Shown here in pieces: positions 32,568 through 44,078 of a stretch of 54,275 nucleotides of DNA. The position numbers and the translations under genes are program-made. The DNA is from DATILL01 sp035476575. Its GTDB lineage: Bacteria > Actinomycetota > Actinomycetes > Mycobacteriales > JACQDL01. How positions within the stretch are numbered: the stretch's first letter is position 1; every line of letters begins with the position of its first letter. The stretch spans positions 1-54,275 of the forward strand of contig DATILL010000113.1 in the NCBI GenBank assembly GCA_035476575.1, given 5' to 3'. The notes below the pieces were generated by a model. The model saw only the letters and a list, made by a program, of their open reading frames with translations, was not told the DNA's origin and ran no database searches.

Positions 32568-34121
32568 TCAAGTAGCCGGGTACCGGGAGTAGTCCGGGAA
32601 GTTGCCGTAGAGCACCTCGCCGGCAGGACCCTCCGTCACGGCCTGCATGAGCAGCTCGCCGCCTACGAACGCACCCTTCCAGGACGCACCCCGACCGCCG
32701 AAAGGCTCCTCCCGGTCGCCCCTGGAGCGTGGCTGGTTGATGCCGACCTTGAACGCCTGGACATCCTTGGCAAGCCGACCGGCCAGATCGATGTCGTCGC
32801 AGGCCAGGCTGGCCACCAGGGAGCCGTTCGACGCATTCATCCCAGCCAGCAGCTCGGCTTCGGTGTCGACGACCACGACGGTGTCCACCGGACCGAACGG
32901 TTCCTCGTGCATCAGCCGGGCCGACCCGGGAGGAGCGAGCAGGCAGACCGGCGCATGGTAGGCGGAGGTGTCCTGGCCGGGCAGGAACCGGCCGCTGTCC
33001 AACGAGCCGCGATACAGCGGCACACCACCGCCGCGCAGCGCCTCGACCACCCTGGACTCCAGCTCGGCGACCTTGGCCGCACTGATCAGCGGGCCGAGAT
33101 CAAGCTCGGGAAGGGCAGTCTCGTCGGCCTCGACAGCGAGCGGATGACCGAACCGAACCTCGCGAACCACGCCGAGGTAGGTCTCCAGGAACCGGTCGAC
33201 CAGCTTGCGCTGGACGACATACCGGGGGTACGCCGTGCAGCGCTGCTTGCCGTACTCGAACCCCTTCTTCAGGTGTTTGGCCAACACATCCCACTGGCTG
33301 AACTCCCAGATACCCCAGGCGTTCAGACCCTCCTGCTCCAGAAAGTGCCGCTTGCCACTGTCCACCAGCCGGGCCGCGACCTTGCCGCCGTTGGTCCGGC
33401 CGCCGACAAACGCGAGTGCACCAATCTCGCCGGACCGCACCAACACGTCGGACAGCTCCTGACCACTGCCGGACAGCAGGGTCACCGGAAGGCCGGCCCG
33501 CAACATCAGCTCGTGCGCGACCGTCAGGCAGACCGAGCCACCTTGGGACGGGGTCTTGGCGATCACCGCGTTGCCGGCCAGCAGTTGCACGAGCTCGGCG
33601 TGCACCAGCACCGACATGGGATAGTTCCAGCTCGCGATGTTGCTGACCGGTCCGGGCAGTGCATGGCGAGCCGTCTCGCCCGAGCCGAGCATGCCGTCGA
33701 CCTCGTCCAGATACCAGCGCACGCCGTCCAGTGCCCGGTCGACGTCAGCGCATGCCAGCCGCCACGGCTTCCCGATCTCCCAGACCAACAGCATCGCCAG
33801 CAGGTCGCGTGCCTCGGTCATGGCGTCGACAGCGGCAGCCACCCGGGCCTTGCGCTCGGCCAGCGGTTGTTCCCGCCACTCGGCGTGCTCGCCGGCCGAG
33901 TGACGAACCGCCTCACCGGCCTGAGCGGTGCTGAGCATGAGCTGGGTGGCCAGTGTGGTGCCATCCACCGGAGTGGTCAGATCCCGGTCTCGCCCTACGG
34001 CCCGCCAACGGCCGCCGACCAGGTTGCGCAGCCGGTCGCCGTCGAACGCCTCCGGCGTCAGAGCCTGCGCGCTGGACAGGACATCGTGCCAACGGGCCCC
34101 GTCGGCGATCCGCAACGTCAT
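32568..34121 (-). CDS. Aldehyde dehydrogenase family protein
   Basis: A 517-residue aldehyde dehydrogenase-superfamily protein. The catalytic Cys is in YGKQRCTAYPRYVVQRKL (about residue 307), and the conserved Glu in HFLEQEGLNAWG (about 274), where most relatives have LELGG. The ISPWN-like motif is NIASWNYPMSV. The EEPFGPVDTVVVVDTE and FGGRGASWKGAFVGG segments complete the fold. The altered EQEG motif and the extra residues set it apart from the gabD2-type enzyme in this window; the substrate is unknown. ATG 34121 follows GAGGTG. It lies 297 bases downstream of fadB; that gap holds no gene I can support. Its own promoter is probably in the gap, and it may process aldehydes from lipid breakdown. 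Confidence 0.82.
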   Translation of the reverse strand: MTLRIADGARWHDVLSSAQALTPEAFDGDRLRNLVGGRWRAVGRDRDLTTPVDGTTLATQLMLSTAQAGEAVRHSAGEHAEWREQPLAERKARVAAAVDAMTEARDLLAMLLVWEIGKPWRLACADVDRALDGVRWYLDEVDGMLGSGETARHALPGPVSNIASWNYPMSVLVHAELVQLLAGNAVIAKTPSQGGSVCLTVAHELMLRAGLPVTLLSGSGQELSDVLVRSGEIGALAFVGGRTNGGKVAARLVDSGKRHFLEQEGLNAWGIWEFSQWDVLAKHLKKGFEYGKQRCTAYPRYVVQRKLVDRFLETYLGVVREVRFGHPLAVEADETALPELDLGPLISAAKVAELESRVVEALRGGGVPLYRGSLDSGRFLPGQDTSAYHAPVCLLAPPGSARLMHEEPFGPVDTVVVVDTEAELLAGMNASNGSLVASLACDDIDLAGRLAKDVQAFKVGINQPRSRGDREEPFGGRGASWKGAFVGGELLMQAVTEGPAGEVLYGNFPDYSRYPAT

Positions 34122-34418
34122 GTGGGCACCTCGTCGTCGCTCGTGCGGGTCGGCCCGCGTTCGTCTACGGCCGGAAGTGACCGGTCTTGGGCACTTCCGG
34201 AGAACCTCCGGGATAGGGCGCCCTCGGCTGGGGGGTGGGCCGGGGGTGAATCCCATAGTAGATGCCACCTCGAAGTAAGCCTCGTGATGCTCCGCGATTG
34301 TTTCAAACCCCACATTTGCCGCCGTAGTGTCCGGAAACGGCGGACGGTCGACACGCCCGCTCCAAACACCGTGCATCGTGTCCGGTCGGCGTACTGGTTG
34401 AGACCAGCTCGAACGGGA

Positions 34419-36596
34419 CTACTCGAACAGCTCACCCCGCTCGGCCATGCGCACCAGAGAGTCGGGCGGCGTGAACCGGCTCCCGTACGTGTCGGCCAGC
34501 TCCTTTGCCCGTCCGGCGAAGCCGGTCAGCCCTCCGGGGTAGCCGTTCATGTACTGCACCACGCCGCCGGACCAGGCCGGAAACCCGATTCCGAAGATCG
34601 AGCCGATGTTCGCGTCGGCGACGGAGGCGAGCACTCCTTCGTCCAAGCATCTCACTGTCTCCAGCGCCTCAACGAAGAGCATCCGCTCCTTCATGTCCTC
34701 GAACGGGACGTCGGCGTCGTCCGTAGCGAAGTGCTCAAACAGCCCGGGCCACAGCCGCATGCGCTTTCCATCGACGTCGTACTCGTAGAATCCGCTTCCG
34801 CTGGCGCGGCCTTTGCGGGCAAACTCGTCGATCATCCGGTCCACCACCCAGTCCCCCGGATGATCGGCGAACCTACCCCCTACCGCCTCCGCCGCGGCCC
34901 GGGTCTCCTCACGGATCTTCCGTGGCAGAGTCAGTGTCAGCTCGTCCATCAACTGCAGCGGCGGCGTGAGGTAGCCAGCTTGCAGGCTGGCCCGCTCGAT
35001 GGACACCGGGTTGACACCTTCGGCCAGCATCGCCATTGCCTCGTTGAAGAACGTCCCGATGACCCGGCTGGTGAAAAACCCACGGCTGTCGTTTACGACG
35101 ATCGGGGTCTTCTTGATTTGCAAGGCAACGTCGAACGCCCGTGCGAGGGTTTGGTCAGAGGTGTTCCTACCCCGGATGATCTCCAGCAGCGGCATCTTGT
35201 CGACCGGCGAGAAGAAGTGCAGGCCGATGACATTGTGCGGGTTGCGCACGCCCTCGGCGAGCCCGGTGATCGGCAGGGTGGAGGTGTTCGACCCGAGCAG
35301 CGCGTCGGGTGCGACCACGCCTTCGATCTCGCTCAGCACGCGATGCTTCAGCTCGACGTCCTCGAACACCGCCTCGATCACCAGGTCGGCTCCCGCACAG
35401 TCTGTGGCCGACCCAGTCGGGGTGATCCGGCCAAGAACCTCGTCCCGCTGCTCGGGAGTCAGCCTGCCGCGCGACACTGCCTTGTCGAGCAGCCCCGCGG
35501 AGTAGCCCTTCCCCCTCTCCGCGACCTCCATCGAAATGTCCCTCAGTACCACCTCGATGCCGTTACGGGCGCAGACATAGGCGATGCCCGCGCCCATCAT
35601 TCCGGCGCCGAGCACGGCCACCTTCCGGGCGGCGTACTTTTCGAAGCCGGTGGGCCTGCTGCCGCCTCCCTTGATGTGTTGTAGGTCGAAGAAGAACGTC
35701 TTGATCATGTTCTTCGCGACCTGGCCGGTGATCAGCTCGACAAAGTACCGGCTCTCGATGACGAAGGCTGTGTCGATGTCGACCTGTGCACCCTCCACTG
35801 CCGCACAGAGGATGTTGTGGGGGGCAGGGTAGCGTGCGCCCTTGAGCTGCTTGCGCAGGTTGGCCGGGAACGCGGGCAGGTTCGCCGCGAACGCGGGCGT
35901 GGACGGCGTACCGCCAGGAATCTTGTATCCCTTGACGTCCCAGGGCTGCATCGCCACCGGACTGGCCAGGATCCACTCGCGCGCCCTGTCCAGCAACGCT
36001 TCGGGATCACTCGCCAGCTCATGCACAAGGCCGACGTCGAGGGCCTTGGCAGGCTCGAGCCGCTGGCCCCGCAGCAGGACCTTCATCAAGGCGTCCACGA
36101 TGCCGAGCAGGCGCACCGTGCGGGTCACGCCACCGCCACCAGCCAACAGGCCGAGAGTGACCTCGGGTAGACCGAACTCGATCTTCGGCCCGTCCAGCGC
36201 TATACGACGATGGCAGGCGAGGGCGATCTCGAGGCCGCCGCCGAGCGCGGACCCGTTCAGCGCGGCGACCACCGGCCGACCGAGAGTTTCCAGCCGGCGG
36301 AGCTGGCGCTTGACCACCGTGATGGTGTCCAGCACGGCCGACGCGTCGTCGGGCGTAACCTGGATCATCTCCTTGAGGTCGCCGCCCACGAAGAACGTCT
36401 TCTTCGCCGAGGTGATGATTACTCCGGTGATCGAGCCCTTCTCGGCCTCCAACCGATCGATGACAGCGCCCATGGAACAGACGTACCGCGGGTTCATTGT
36501 GTTCGCGGACTGCTCGGGATCGTCGAGGGTGAGCACGACAATGCCGTCTGCTCCCCGCTCCCAGCGGATCACGCCCTGCTCCGTCCCGTCATTCAT
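34419..36596 (-). CDS. fadB: Fatty-acid oxidation multifunctional protein (enoyl-CoA hydratase / 3-hydroxyacyl-CoA dehydrogenase)
   Basis: A 725-residue bifunctional enzyme. The N-terminal crotonase domain has the oxyanion-hole motif FFVGGDLKEM and the catalytic Glu region GSALGGGLEIALACHRRIAL plus GLPEVTLGLLAGGGG. The NAD-binding 3-hydroxyacyl-CoA dehydrogenase domain starts at VAVLGAGMMGAGIAYVCARN (about residue 318) with the catalytic His in IGLHFFSPVDKMPLLEII (about 446). The C-terminal dimerisation domains contain RIREE-like and GSGFYEYD segments. It hydrates 2-enoyl-CoA and oxidises the product, and would form the trifunctional complex with the thiolase. The start ATG overlaps the fadA stop by one base (TGATG), so the pair is coupled. 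A start 16 codons upstream is possible but would run into fadA. Confidence 0.92.
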   Translation of the reverse strand: MNDGTEQGVIRWERGADGIVVLTLDDPEQSANTMNPRYVCSMGAVIDRLEAEKGSITGVIITSAKKTFFVGGDLKEMIQVTPDDASAVLDTITVVKRQLRRLETLGRPVVAALNGSALGGGLEIALACHRRIALDGPKIEFGLPEVTLGLLAGGGGVTRTVRLLGIVDALMKVLLRGQRLEPAKALDVGLVHELASDPEALLDRAREWILASPVAMQPWDVKGYKIPGGTPSTPAFAANLPAFPANLRKQLKGARYPAPHNILCAAVEGAQVDIDTAFVIESRYFVELITGQVAKNMIKTFFFDLQHIKGGGSRPTGFEKYAARKVAVLGAGMMGAGIAYVCARNGIEVVLRDISMEVAERGKGYSAGLLDKAVSRGRLTPEQRDEVLGRITPTGSATDCAGADLVIEAVFEDVELKHRVLSEIEGVVAPDALLGSNTSTLPITGLAEGVRNPHNVIGLHFFSPVDKMPLLEIIRGRNTSDQTLARAFDVALQIKKTPIVVNDSRGFFTSRVIGTFFNEAMAMLAEGVNPVSIERASLQAGYLTPPLQLMDELTLTLPRKIREETRAAAEAVGGRFADHPGDWVVDRMIDEFARKGRASGSGFYEYDVDGKRMRLWPGLFEHFATDDADVPFEDMKERMLFVEALETVRCLDEGVLASVADANIGSIFGIGFPAWSGGVVQYMNGYPGGLTGFAGRAKELADTYGSRFTPPDSLVRMAERGELFE

Positions 36597-37807
36597 CAGA
36601 CTCGCTCCACAATCGTCGCCAGGCCCATGCCGCCGCCGATACACAGCGTGGCCAGCCCGTACCGGACATCGCGACGCTCCAGCTCATCGATCAACGTGCC
36701 GAGGATCATGCCGCCCGTGGCGCCGAGTGGATGGCCCATCGCAATGGCGCCGCCGTTGACGTTCACCTTCTCGTGCGGGAGGTCCATGTCCCTCATGTAT
36801 CGGAGGACCACCGCGGCGAAGGCCTCGTTGATCTCCACCAGGTCGAGATCGTCGATCGACAGCCCGGCTTTGGCCAGCGCCTTGCGACTGGCGGGCGCGG
36901 GCCCGGTGAGCATGATGGTCGGGTCGGCGCCGCTGACGGCGGCGGCAACGATCCGGGCACGCGGGGTCAGGCCGAGGTCAACACCAACCTGCTCGCTGCC
37001 GATCAGCAGCAGCGAGGCGCCGTCCACAATGCCGGATGAGCTACCCGCGGTATGGACGTGGTCAATCCGCTCAACCCAGTGATACTTCGCCAGCGCCACG
37101 GCGTCGAAGCCGCCCAGGTCGCCGACCATCTCGAATGACGCCGGTAGCTGCCCAAGACTCTCCATGGTGGACTCCGGACGCATGTGCTCGTCGCGGTCGA
37201 GCACAGTCAGCCCGTTGCGGTCCCTGACCGGGACCACGGACTTGGCGAAGTACCCGTTCGACCAGGCCTTCGCGGCACGCTGCTGGGACTCCACGGAGTA
37301 GGCGTCAACATTCTCGCGGGAGAAGCCCTCGATCGTGGCGATCAGATCGGCGCTGATGCCCTGCGGCACAAAGTACGTACCGTAGTTTGTCTCCGGGTCC
37401 ATCGCCCACGCACCCCCGTCGGACCCCATCTGCACCCGGGACATCGACTCCACCCCGCCTGCCAGCACCATGTCGTCGAACCCAGCCCGGATCTTGGCTG
37501 CCGCGGAGTTCACCGCCTCCAGGCCGGAGGCGCAGAACCGGTTGAGCTGCACTCCGGCCACCGTGTCTGGCAAGCCGGCGGCGACTGCGGCGGTCTTGGC
37601 GATGACGGATCCTTGGTCGCCGACCGGGCTCACCACACCGAGCACCACGTCGTCGATCCGGTCGGTGTCGAGGCCGGGATGGCGACTGCGCATCTCGTCG
37701 ATCAAGCCGATCACGAGCGAGATCGGCTTGACACCGTAGAGCGAGCCGCCCTTCTTGCCGCGTCCTCGCGGCGTGCGGATCGCGTCGTACACGAACGCTT
37801 CGGCCAC
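36596..37807 (-). CDS. fadA: Acetyl-CoA acyltransferase (thiolase)
   Basis: A 403-residue thiolase with all active-site elements. The nucleophilic Cys is in NRFCASGLEAVNSAA (about residue 92). The motif EINEAFAAVVLRYMRD is near residue 331, the His in GGAIAMGHPLGATGG (about 360) and the second Cys in ATLCIGGGMGLATIV (about 389). It cleaves 3-ketoacyl-CoA in the last step of beta-oxidation. The start is GTG 37807, preceded by GAAGGGGG. It forms an operon with fadB and is divergent from a tandem TetR regulator across about 120 bases that contain palindromes. Regulation by that TetR protein in response to acyl-CoA or a lipid is a reasonable inference. Confidence 0.92.
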   Translation of the reverse strand: MAEAFVYDAIRTPRGRGKKGGSLYGVKPISLVIGLIDEMRSRHPGLDTDRIDDVVLGVVSPVGDQGSVIAKTAAVAAGLPDTVAGVQLNRFCASGLEAVNSAAAKIRAGFDDMVLAGGVESMSRVQMGSDGGAWAMDPETNYGTYFVPQGISADLIATIEGFSRENVDAYSVESQQRAAKAWSNGYFAKSVVPVRDRNGLTVLDRDEHMRPESTMESLGQLPASFEMVGDLGGFDAVALAKYHWVERIDHVHTAGSSSGIVDGASLLLIGSEQVGVDLGLTPRARIVAAAVSGADPTIMLTGPAPASRKALAKAGLSIDDLDLVEINEAFAAVVLRYMRDMDLPHEKVNVNGGAIAMGHPLGATGGMILGTLIDELERRDVRYGLATLCIGGGMGLATIVERV

Positions 37808-37860
37808 CGGACGACCCCCTTCGTCGCTGTGCGAATCTCGATTAACTTTCTAGCCTCTGG

Positions 37861-37893
37861 CCCTTGCTGTCAAGGGGTAGCTTCCGGCAAGCT
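37861..37893. promoter_or_regulatory. Candidate operators between fadAB and the TetR gene
   Basis: CCCTTGCTGTCAAGGG (37861-37876) is a perfect dyad with 6-base arms and a 4-base spacer. A second dyad, AGCTTCCGGCAAGCT, follows at 37879-37893. Both lie in the divergent promoter region of fadA (minus) and the tandem TetR gene (plus). Two adjacent sites fit a regulator with two DNA-binding domains. Confidence 0.45.
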
Positions 37894-37927
37894 GATGCAA
37901 CGTTCCGTTCACCACAGAGGGCAGGCC

Positions 37928-39121
37928 ATGACAGAGCTGGGCACCCGCCGTCGACCCCGTGATCGCAAGGCGCAGATCGCGGCGACGGCTGGCGACTTGT
38001 TCCGCCGGCAGGGCTACCACGGCACTGCGATGAGTGACATCGCCACCGCGGTCGGCATCACCGCGCCGGCCCTGTACCGGCACTACCCGAACAAGCAGGC
38101 CATCCTGGCCGACGTCGTGCTGTCCGCTGTGGACGGGCTGGTCAGCACGATCAACGCGGCGCTGGACAGCGCCACAGGGCCAGCCGACCAGCTTCGACGG
38201 CTGCTAGATGACCTCGCGGCGCTCGCGGTGGAGCAACGCGACGCCAGTGCGCTGTGGCAACGCGAAGGTCATCACCTGGAGAAGGCTGAGCGGGATGAGC
38301 GCAGCAGGGAGCTCACGCAGGCCATCCGACGCTGGATCGCGGTGCTTCGGCGGTCCCGTCCGGAGCTGTCCGGCTCCGATGCGGACCTGCTGTGCTGGTC
38401 TGCTCTGTCCGTCTACGGAAGCATTTCAATGCATCATGTCAGCCCGGCCAGGATCCGGCTGGAACGGCTGCTGCCCGATCTCGCTGGCGCCGCGCTGCGC
38501 TGCGATGTCGTGTCCCCACCGGTCAGAGTGGTTGTCGACCACCGCGGCTGGCCGACACACCACGTGCCCACGATCCGGCGCGAGCAGCTCCTCGCCTCGG
38601 CCGTCAGCTTGTTTCGCGAGCGTGGCTTTCACTCGGTGAGCATGGAGGACATCGGCAACACGGCTGGGATAGCCGGCCCGAGCGTGTACCGGCACTTCGC
38701 GGGCAAGGCCGAGCTGCTGGCCGCGGCGATGGACCGGATCGCCGAACGGTTGGCACTGTCGATGCGCCTCTCGTTCGAGCTTGGGCTGCCGCCTCAGCAG
38801 ACCTTGGAGCACCTGATCCTGTCGTACGTCGAGATTACGATCCAGCACCGGGACGGGATCGCGGTGTACCTGTCCGAAGGGCGAAACTTGCCCGAGCCCA
38901 AGGCCACCGACCTGCGACGTATGCAGCACGGTTACTTCGCCGAGTGGTCCCGGCTGGTGGTGTCCTGCCGGGACGGATGGACAGAGAGAGACGCGCGGAT
39001 CGCGGTGCACGCTGCCGTGTCAGTTGTCGTTGACGCGGTCCGAACACCCCGGTTCAGCAGGCGGCCACGGCTTGCCGCCGAGCTGGCCGGGTTGGCGGGA
39101 ACCATCGTGCACGGCCGGTAG
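37928..39121 (+). CDS. Tandem TetR-family regulator (two TetR units in one chain)
   Basis: A 397-residue protein carrying two complete TetR/AcrR units. The first helix-turn-helix is ATAGDLFRRQGYHGTAMSDIATAVGITAPALYRHYPNKQAIL (about residues 19-60). The second is ASAVSLFRERGFHSVSMEDIGNTAGIAGPSVYRHFAGKAELL (about 222-263). Each is followed by a helical ligand/dimer domain (LWQREGHHLEKAERDE in the first; AVYLSEGRNLPEPKATDLRRMQHGYFAEW in the second), which look homologous to each other. Single TetR proteins are about 200 residues, so this is an internal duplication or fusion acting as a covalent dimer. It is divergent from fadAB and probably controls it. ATG 37928 is preceded by GGGCAGGCC only. 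Confidence 0.88.
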   Translation: MTELGTRRRPRDRKAQIAATAGDLFRRQGYHGTAMSDIATAVGITAPALYRHYPNKQAILADVVLSAVDGLVSTINAALDSATGPADQLRRLLDDLAALAVEQRDASALWQREGHHLEKAERDERSRELTQAIRRWIAVLRRSRPELSGSDADLLCWSALSVYGSISMHHVSPARIRLERLLPDLAGAALRCDVVSPPVRVVVDHRGWPTHHVPTIRREQLLASAVSLFRERGFHSVSMEDIGNTAGIAGPSVYRHFAGKAELLAAAMDRIAERLALSMRLSFELGLPPQQTLEHLILSYVEITIQHRDGIAVYLSEGRNLPEPKATDLRRMQHGYFAEWSRLVVSCRDGWTERDARIAVHAAVSVVVDAVRTPRFSRRPRLAAELAGLAGTIVHGR

Positions 39122-39171
39122 GTCAACGGCTGGCGATGGTGACGGCGGTCGCTGCGTGCTTTGCTGCGACC

Positions 39172-39543
39172 ATGGCATACCAGGTGCTCGCGGATGTGGT
39201 CCTCGTCCTGCACCTGACCTTCGTGGCCTACGTCGCGTTCGGCGGTTTTCTCGCCTGGCGTTGGCCGCGGGCACTGTTGCCGCACCTGGCCGCGGCGGCC
39301 TGGGCAGGCCTGGGACTTGCCGTGCCGCTGGCCTGTCCGCTCACGGCCTGGCAGGACTGGCTACGCCGACGGGCCGGTCAGCCCAGCCTAGCCCACGGGT
39401 TCATTGACACGTACATAGTGGGACCGGTCGTTCCACCAGCCGCCGAGGTACCAGCGCGGTGGGCGGTGGCCGGGCTGGTCATCACGGCGTGGTTCGGCGC
39501 CTCTGGCCGGCGCCTGGCGACACCGCGACACGACCGACACTAG
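39172..39543 (+). CDS. DUF2784 membrane protein
   Basis: A 123-residue membrane protein of the DUF2784 type. Signature pieces are VLADVVLVLHLTFVAYVAFGGFLAW at the N-terminus, a second hydrophobic helix (LLPHLAAAAWAGLGLAV), the CPLTAWQDWLRRRAG motif and HGFIDTYIVGPVVPP, then a third helix (RWAVAGLVITAWFG). The family usually starts a few residues before the LAD motif, which favours ATG 39172 over an in-frame ATG at 39136; neither has a clear ribosome binding site. The function of the family is not known. It lies 50 bases after the tandem TetR gene on the same strand and may be read from the same promoter. Confidence 0.75.
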   Translation: MAYQVLADVVLVLHLTFVAYVAFGGFLAWRWPRALLPHLAAAAWAGLGLAVPLACPLTAWQDWLRRRAGQPSLAHGFIDTYIVGPVVPPAAEVPARWAVAGLVITAWFGASGRRLATPRHDRH

Positions 39544-39568
39544 GAGGCTAGCGAGCTGGCCAGCCCTG

Positions 39569-39766
39569 TCAGCGGGCGAAGAAGTGCCAGCCAGACCAGG
39601 CCCAGAAGCCGAGCACGATCGCCCGGCCAACCAGCCGCTGCGACAAGAACCCGAAGACCTCACCGAATGTGGGGATGGTCGAGCCAGGCCGGCGAGCCAC
39701 CCGATCCAGCACCACTACACATACGACGACCAGCCCAAAGAGCACGATGGAGGCCAGCCGCGTCAT
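39569..39766 (-). CDS. Small DUF6186-like membrane protein
   Basis: A 65-residue protein with one N-terminal TM helix (LASIVLFGLVVVCVVVLDRVA). A short loop with IPTFGEVFGFL follows, then a second hydrophobic helix ending in the characteristic WAWSGWHFFAR. This matches the small DUF6186 family seen in actinobacteria. Its ATG overlaps the stop of the upstream membrane protein gene (ATGA at 39763-39766), so it is translationally coupled. Function is unknown; both are probably made as a pair in the cytoplasmic membrane. Confidence 0.65.
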   Translation of the reverse strand: MTRLASIVLFGLVVVCVVVLDRVARRPGSTIPTFGEVFGFLSQRLVGRAIVLGFWAWSGWHFFAR

Positions 39767-40173
39767 CGGCGCAGCAGCTCCCGCCCGGCGGCCAGCCAGA
39801 GCAGCACCGCCGCCGCCCGTACCGGCTGCGACTCCAGCACCGGATCCATCAGACCGCTGAGGGTCGGGTGAGTCGGCGTTGAGCCGAACACGAGGCTGTT
39901 CACGATCTCCAGCACAGAGAACGTCAGGATCGGCACCAGCCAGGCCAGCCAGCCGATCAGTGACACCCGCCGTGGTGCCGGCTTCCGTGGCGGCGGGGCG
40001 AAGATCGCGACTCCGAACAACCCCAGCGAGATCGCCACCACGGCCATCTCCGACGCCGGGGCGAAGCTGTCGAAGCCGCCCACCACCCAGGCGACGAACA
40101 CAGCGGTCGTCCAACCGACCGCCGGCCATGGGTTGGCCCGGATCCAGGCCAGCACACCCTCAGACATCGCCAT
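39763..40173 (-). CDS. Hypothetical four-TM membrane protein
   Basis: A 136-residue protein with hydrophobic helices around residues 13-30 (WPAVGWTTAVFVAWVVGG), 37-55, 66-85 (LIGWLAWLVPILTFSVLEI) and 105-125 (AAAVLLWLAAGRELL). I do not recognise the family; such proteins often precede DUF6186 genes. ATG 40173 is chosen because a TACCGT -10 hexamer lies seven bases upstream on the minus strand, giving a leaderless start. Alternative ATGs lie at 40167 and 40194, the latter overlapping the divergent gene. It is coupled to the small downstream gene through an ATGA overlap. Confidence 0.6.
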   Translation of the reverse strand: MAMSEGVLAWIRANPWPAVGWTTAVFVAWVVGGFDSFAPASEMAVVAISLGLFGVAIFAPPPRKPAPRRVSLIGWLAWLVPILTFSVLEIVNSLVFGSTPTHPTLSGLMDPVLESQPVRAAAVLLWLAAGRELLRR

Positions 40174-40179
40174 GAGATC

Positions 40180-40186
40180 TACGGTA
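40180..40186. promoter_or_regulatory. Symmetric bidirectional -10 element driving two leaderless genes
   Basis: The heptamer TACGGTA reads TACGGT on the plus strand and TACCGT on the minus strand, both fitting TANNNT. On the plus strand seven bases separate the hexamer from the ATG of the DUF3052 gene (40193). On the minus strand seven bases separate it from the ATG of the membrane protein gene (40173). Neither gene has a Shine-Dalgarno sequence. Confidence 0.6.
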
Positions 40187-40192
40187 AGCCGC

Positions 40193-40630
40193 ATGAGGGA
40201 ACCGGTCGGGTACTCCGGCACGCCGTTGCCCCGAAAGCTTGGCATCAAGCCCAGCTCACGAGTGCTGCTGGTTGACGTGCCGGCCGGGTTCGATCTCGGC
40301 CCGCTGCCGGACGGCATCGCCCCCGACTCTGAGCCCAGCGAGCGGGGCGGCAGCACGCCGTATGACGTGATCTTGGCGTTCTGCCCCGACGTGGCAACCC
40401 TGCTGGGCCGGTTCGAGGCACTAAGGACCCGTATCCCGGCCGACGGCGCGCTGTGGATCTGCTGGCCGAAGAGGGCCAGCGGGATGCCGACCGACCTGAC
40501 CGAGAACGTCGTACGAGACGCCGGGCTGGCCGTCGGCCTGGTCGACGTGAAGGTGGCCGCGATGGACGCCGTCTGGTCGGGGCTGAAGTTCGTCTACCGG
40601 CTGGCCGACCGGCCCAAGCTCGTGCCGTGA
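40193..40630 (+). CDS. DUF3052 family protein
   Basis: A 145-residue soluble protein of the actinobacterial DUF3052 family. It has GYSGTPLPRKLGIKPSSRVLL at the start, a YDVILAFCPDVATLLGRFEALRTRI middle, and the diagnostic WICWPKRASGMPTDLTENVVRD followed by GLVDVKVAAMDAVWSGLKFVYR. The fold appears alpha/beta, but the function is not known. It is read leaderless from the shared -10 at 40180-40186, divergent from the small membrane protein pair. It is followed 54 bases later by the PHP-UvrD helicase gene on the same strand. Confidence 0.85.
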   Translation: MREPVGYSGTPLPRKLGIKPSSRVLLVDVPAGFDLGPLPDGIAPDSEPSERGGSTPYDVILAFCPDVATLLGRFEALRTRIPADGALWICWPKRASGMPTDLTENVVRDAGLAVGLVDVKVAAMDAVWSGLKFVYRLADRPKLVP

Positions 40631-40684
40631 CCCCGGCCCGCGGGTCGGCCAGGTGGTTGACAGAGGCCGTGGGAGGATGTCGCG

Positions 40685-43951
<3,267 letters not shown>

Positions 43952-44000
43952 AACTGGCGTGCTCAGAAACGGCGCCATCCCACCGCCGCCGTCCGCGTCC

Positions 44001-44054
44001 TGTCGTAGGAAGGTCACCACAGCTCGGCTGGATCCCGGTGACCTTCGTGCGACA
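44001..44054. repeat. Intergenic palindrome, GAAGGTCACC family, copy 1
   Basis: TGTCGTAGGAAGGTCACC (44001-44018) is inverted at 44037-44054 with 16 of 18 bases paired and an 18-base loop. It lies between the helicase gene and the desaturase-like gene. A second palindrome with the same core (AAGGTCAC / GGTGACCTTC) and the same loop length is at 49829-49894. Confidence 0.7.
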
Positions 44055-44078
44055 CGTCGGGATGGGCAGACTGGGACC

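Noticed and set aside
32517..35684. Long plus-strand open frame (over 1000 codons) opposite the aldehyde dehydrogenase and fadB
   Set aside because: The minus-strand enzymes are complete with active-site residues; the antisense frame has no domain and spans two genes and their spacer.
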